Assembly (NCBI GenBank): GCA_002479715.1
Contig: DLOT01000028.1
Location: forward strand, 4,230 to 10,234
Source: Ruminococcus sp. UBA7477
Lineage (GTDB): Bacteria; Bacillota; Clostridia; Oscillospirales; Ruminococcaceae
Direction of reading: 5' to 3'
Length of the DNA: 6,005 nucleotides
The notes under the pieces are model-generated. The model did not search any database. It was not told where the DNA came from and saw only the letters and a list, made by a program, of their open reading frames with translations. Positions 4,137 to 6,005 of this stretch are shown one piece after another. Both the position numbers and the translations under genes were made by a program. Numbering within the stretch: position 1 is the stretch's first letter; each line of letters opens with the position of its first letter.

Positions 4137-4224
4137 GGCGGAGAGGGCGGGATTCGAACCCGCGTGGGATTGCTCCCAAACTGATTTCGAGTCAGCCCCG
4201 TTATGACCGCTTCGATACCTCTCC
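4136..4224 (-). tRNA. tRNA-Ser(CGA), intact
   Basis: Complete 89-nt class II tRNA on the minus strand with encoded CCA (4136-4138). The acceptor is GGAGAGG/CCTCTCC, and the anticodon arm CTGA-CTCGAAA-TCAG gives anticodon CGA (reads UCG). It has a long variable arm (TGGGAGCAATCCCA) and T arm GCGGG-TTCGAAT-CCCGC. No clear promoter lies in the about 145 bases before it, so transcription probably comes from the promoter at 4445-4473, through the truncated tRNA-Ser half. Confidence 0.97.
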
Positions 4225-4259
4225 GTATATGTTATGCCTGAAATTCTGCAAAAAACCTG

Positions 4260-4283
4260 AGGACAGAACAGCAGGACAGAACA
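4260..4283 (-). repeat. paired 11-nt direct repeats
   Basis: AGGACAGAACA occurs at 4260-4270 and 4273-4283, with a 13-bp period. On the minus strand it reads TGTTCTGTCCT. A third copy with one change, TGTTCTGCCCT, lies on the plus strand at 4049-4059, seven bases after the integrase stop. Paired short direct repeats beside an attachment site are typical of integrase arm-type sites, but this is inference. Confidence 0.55.
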
Positions 4284-4368
4284 ACAAAATATTCAATTTT
4301 TTGAACCGACGCAAAGCCCCGTAAATTGGGGATTTTGAGGTGGACGAAACTGACACATCATTCGACCA

Positions 4369-4408
4369 TTTCGAGTCAAGCCCGTTATGACCACTTCGAT
4401 ACGCTTCC
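4369..4408 (-). pseudogene. truncated tRNA-Ser(CGA) 5' half
   Basis: On the minus strand from 4408 this follows the intact tRNA-Ser closely: acceptor GGAAGCG, TA, TCGAAGTGGTCATAACGGG, an anticodon stem strand ending in TGA and loop CTCGAAA with anticodon CGA. After the loop and one T (4368) it reads GGTCGAATGATG, not CAG, and no variable or T arm follows. The intact copy lies about 145 bases downstream on the same strand, with no convincing gene between them. This is the same arrangement as at tRNA-Arg and tRNA-Leu. Confidence 0.88.
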
Positions 4409-4444
4409 GAATAATATTTTTCCCAGACGTACAGTCTATTTCGT

Positions 4445-4473
4445 ATTATATCACAAGTATCATAAAAAATCAA
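4445..4473 (-). promoter_or_regulatory. sigma-A promoter with extended -10 for the tRNA-Ser half
   Basis: Minus-strand TTGATT (4468-4473), 17-bp spacer and TATAAT (4445-4450), preceded by TGA. The hexamers and spacing are identical to the promoter at 278-306. It fires into the truncated tRNA-Ser half, and the functional tRNA-Ser now lies more than 200 bases downstream. Confidence 0.8.
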
Positions 4474-4556
4474 TAGCAAAAACGCAAGTTTTTTTGAAAA
4501 AAATATTCACACGGTATTTAAAAATTTGTAGAAAACGCTTATTTTACATCGATTTC

Positions 4557-4586
4557 TTGACAAACCATCAGAAAAAATGATATTCT
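4557..4586 (+). promoter_or_regulatory. sigma-A promoter for lysA
   Basis: TTGACA (4557-4562), an 18-bp spacer and TATTCT (4581-4586), with TGA before the -10. It diverges from the tRNA-Ser promoter at 4445-4473 across an AT-rich stretch with long A and T runs. The transcript leader is about 50 nt, too short for a lysine riboswitch. Confidence 0.7.
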
Positions 4587-4613
4587 AATGTTAGCTTTAT
4601 ATTGACATATGCT

Positions 4614-4645
4614 GAAAGGAGCACCGATTTTTCGGTGAAAGTATT
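4614..4645 (+). promoter_or_regulatory. lysA ribosome binding site with hairpin spacer
   Basis: A strong GAAAGGAG (4614-4621) lies 24 bases from the ATG, too far for normal use. Between them CACCGA-TTTT-TCGGTG (4622-4637) forms a perfect 6-bp hairpin. If it folds, the effective spacing becomes eight bases. GGTGAAAG (4634-4641), partly within the stem, is a weaker alternative ribosome binding site, so folding may choose between the two. Confidence 0.55.
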
Positions 4646-5902
4646 ATGAAAACACCCTTCATTAACAAAGAACAGGCAGAAAGTATTATCAAACAGTATC
4701 CGACACCCTTCCATATTTATGACGAAAAGGGGATCCGTGAAAATGCCCGCAGAGTGCAGAAGGCCTTTGCGTGGAATAAGGGCTTCAAGGAGTATTTTGC
4801 TGTTAAGGCCACTCCCAATCCGTTCATATTGAAGATCTTAAAGGAAGAAGGCTGCGGAGTCGATTGTTCAAGCTATACAGAGCTTTTGATGAGCAGAGCC
4901 TGCGGCTTTTCCGGCGAGGAGATTATGTTTTCCTCCAATGTTACTCCCGCTGAGGATTATTTGCTTGCCCGCGAGCTTGGAGCAAATATCAATCTCGACG
5001 ATTTTACTCATATTGATTACCTTGACAGGCTTTGCGGAATCCCTAAGCTGATCTGCTGCCGGTATAATCCGGGCGGAAAGTTTGAGATGCACAATCAGAT
5101 CATGGATAACCCCGGCGACGCAAAATACGGTTTTACAAAGTCGCAGATCATTGAGGGATTCAAGATCTTGAAAGCCAAGGGTGCCGAGCAGTTCGGTCTG
5201 CACAGCTTTCTTGCATCAAATACTGTTACAGACGAGTATTACCCGAAACTCGCCGAGATCCTTTTTGAGCTTGCTGTTGAGATTCAAAAGGAAACAGGAT
5301 GCAAATTCAAATTTATCAATCTGTCCGGCGGAGTTGGAATTGCCTACAGACCGGATCAGCGCGGAAACGACATAATGAAGATCGGCGAGGGTGTCAGGGA
5401 GGCTTATGAGAGGATCCTTATTCCCAACGGTATGGGCGATGTCGCTATCTATACCGAAATGGGAAGATTTATGCTTGCTCCTTACGGTCATCTTGTTACC
5501 AAAGTGCTGCATTTCAAGCATATATATAAGGAATACGCCGGAGTCGATGCCTGCGCGGCAAATCTTATGCGACCCGCCATGTATGGCGCTTACCACCATA
5601 TAACCGTTCTCGGAAAGGAAGACCTGCCGTGTGATCGGGTTTATGATGTGACCGGCGGACTTTGCGAGAATAACGATAAGTTTGCGATCGACAGACCTCT
5701 GCCCGAGCTTGAAGTCGGTGATATTCTTGTCATTCATGATACAGGCGCACACGGTTTTGCTATGGGATATAACTATAACGGCAAACTCAGGAGCGCTGAG
5801 CTTTTGCTTCGTGAGGATAACAGCGTTCAGCTTATTCGCCGCGCTGAAACACCCAGCGACTATTTCGCAACATTTGATTTTTGCGATCTGTTTAAAAAAT
5901 AA
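4646..5902 (+). CDS. lysA: diaminopimelate decarboxylase
   Basis: A 418-aa PLP enzyme of fold type III that converts meso-diaminopimelate to L-lysine and CO2, the last step of lysine synthesis, in the cytosol. The PLP-lysine is K54 in YFAVKAT. H186 (GLHSF), the glycine-rich NLSGGVGI (226-232), EMGR (271-274, for the usual EPGR), the CENND segment (340-344, matching the C-E-S-G-D active-site cysteine loop) and the substrate-binding Tyr region MGYNYNG (373-379) are all in order. These variant motifs occur in a LysA group I recall from Bacteroidetes and gut Clostridia. The length is normal, and the start is fixed by homology (the TPFHIYDEKGI opening). It has its own promoter (4557-4586) and a hairpin-spaced ribosome binding site. 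Its stop overlaps the next gene's start by one base. GC is higher than in the cassettes, consistent with core chromosome. Confidence 0.95.
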   Translation: MKTPFINKEQAESIIKQYPTPFHIYDEKGIRENARRVQKAFAWNKGFKEYFAVKATPNPFILKILKEEGCGVDCSSYTELLMSRACGFSGEEIMFSSNVTPAEDYLLARELGANINLDDFTHIDYLDRLCGIPKLICCRYNPGGKFEMHNQIMDNPGDAKYGFTKSQIIEGFKILKAKGAEQFGLHSFLASNTVTDEYYPKLAEILFELAVEIQKETGCKFKFINLSGGVGIAYRPDQRGNDIMKIGEGVREAYERILIPNGMGDVAIYTEMGRFMLAPYGHLVTKVLHFKHIYKEYAGVDACAANLMRPAMYGAYHHITVLGKEDLPCDRVYDVTGGLCENNDKFAIDRPLPELEVGDILVIHDTGAHGFAMGYNYNGKLRSAELLLREDNSVQLIRRAETPSDYFATFDFCDLFKK

Positions 5903-6005
5903 TGAGAGTTTTGTATATTTCCGATCTCGACGGTACGCTTTTGAGTCCAAGCGCCGAGCTGACGCAGTATACGAAAAATGTGTTGAGCGAGCTTTCGGTG
6001 CGGAA
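5902..6005 (+). CDS. HAD-superfamily phosphatase, 5' end only
   Basis: The ATG at 5902-5904 shares its A with the lysA stop (TAATG), so translation is probably coupled and the two genes form an operon. The 34 visible residues carry HAD motif I, ISDLDGTLLS, with the nucleophile Asp and the acid-base Asp two residues later. This opening and the following helix suit the Cof/YidA type of sugar-phosphate phosphatase. The rest is outside the window, so cap type and substrate cannot be judged. The start has no separate ribosome binding site, which fits coupling. Confidence 0.85.
   Translation, partial: MRVLYISDLDGTLLSPSAELTQYTKNVLSELSVR

Noticed and set aside
4088..4324. Plus-strand 78-aa open frame
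   Set aside because: It is antisense to tRNA-Ser, and RRGRDSNPRG is the typical false translation of a tRNA-Ser T arm.
4225..4368. 22-codon minus-strand frame between the tRNA-Ser half and tRNA-Ser
   Set aside because: No ribosome binding site and no recognisable sequence. The interval is best described as gene-less.
4587..4645. Lysine riboswitch upstream of lysA
   Set aside because: The leader is only about 50 nt and holds one small hairpin, far too short for the L-box aptamer.
5216..5950. 244-aa minus-strand open frame
   Set aside because: It lies entirely opposite lysA and the start of the HAD gene, with no promoter or ribosome binding site. It is a shadow of lysA.

Overview
The window looks like a low-to-medium GC Firmicute chromosome, most likely a gut Clostridia relative (Ruminococcaceae/Oscillospiraceae-like). 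The basis is strong AGGAG-type ribosome binding sites, near-consensus sigma-A promoters (TTGACA-17-TATAAT), CCA-encoding tRNA genes, a Tn916-like tyrosine integrase and a LysA of the type seen in gut anaerobes. The species assignment is inference.

Layout. (1) Positions 1-306, minus strand: three successive 5' portions of tRNA-Arg(CCT). The two complete to their break point (104-142 and 227-264) stop just after the anticodon loop and continue into non-tRNA DNA. The third (1-38) runs off the window. (2) 357-533, plus strand: a near-perfect promoter, an intact tRNA-Ala(CGC) and a terminator. (3) 537-2677, plus strand: four tRNA-Leu 5' halves (537, 982, about 1543, 2263), each followed by a small cargo segment, then one complete tRNA-Leu(TAG) at 2593-2677. 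The cargo genes, all on the same strand, are a 115-aa membrane protein, a 65-aa Cys-containing protein, an 82-aa TfoX C-terminal-domain protein, a GrpB-family protein and an 82-aa CxC/CPYCG putative zinc-binding protein. (4) 2694-4136: terminator hairpins, an orphan tyrosine recombinase and a bidirectional terminator. (5) 4136-4473, minus strand: intact tRNA-Ser(CGA), preceded by a tRNA-Ser 5' half cut at the same place and a strong promoter. (6) 4557-6005: housekeeping DNA, lysA with its own promoter followed by a one-base-overlapping HAD phosphatase gene.

The main observation is that three different tRNA loci carry tandem 5' halves that all lose tRNA identity within about one base of the anticodon loop. 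The simplest model is site-specific recombination in the anticodon loop by elements whose attachment site carries a replacement tRNA 5' half. Each insertion strands the old 5' half, places the cargo behind it and rebuilds a working tRNA at the far end. At tRNA-Leu this has built an integron-like array of 330-720 bp gene cassettes. Four of the junctions, at two different tRNA genes, share a short motif directly after the break (roughly RYGTYRYT, strongest as GYGTYAYTACAGTGGA in the third and fourth Leu units). Which recombinase is responsible is not known. The integrase gene next to the array is a candidate but could equally be a leftover of an unrelated element.
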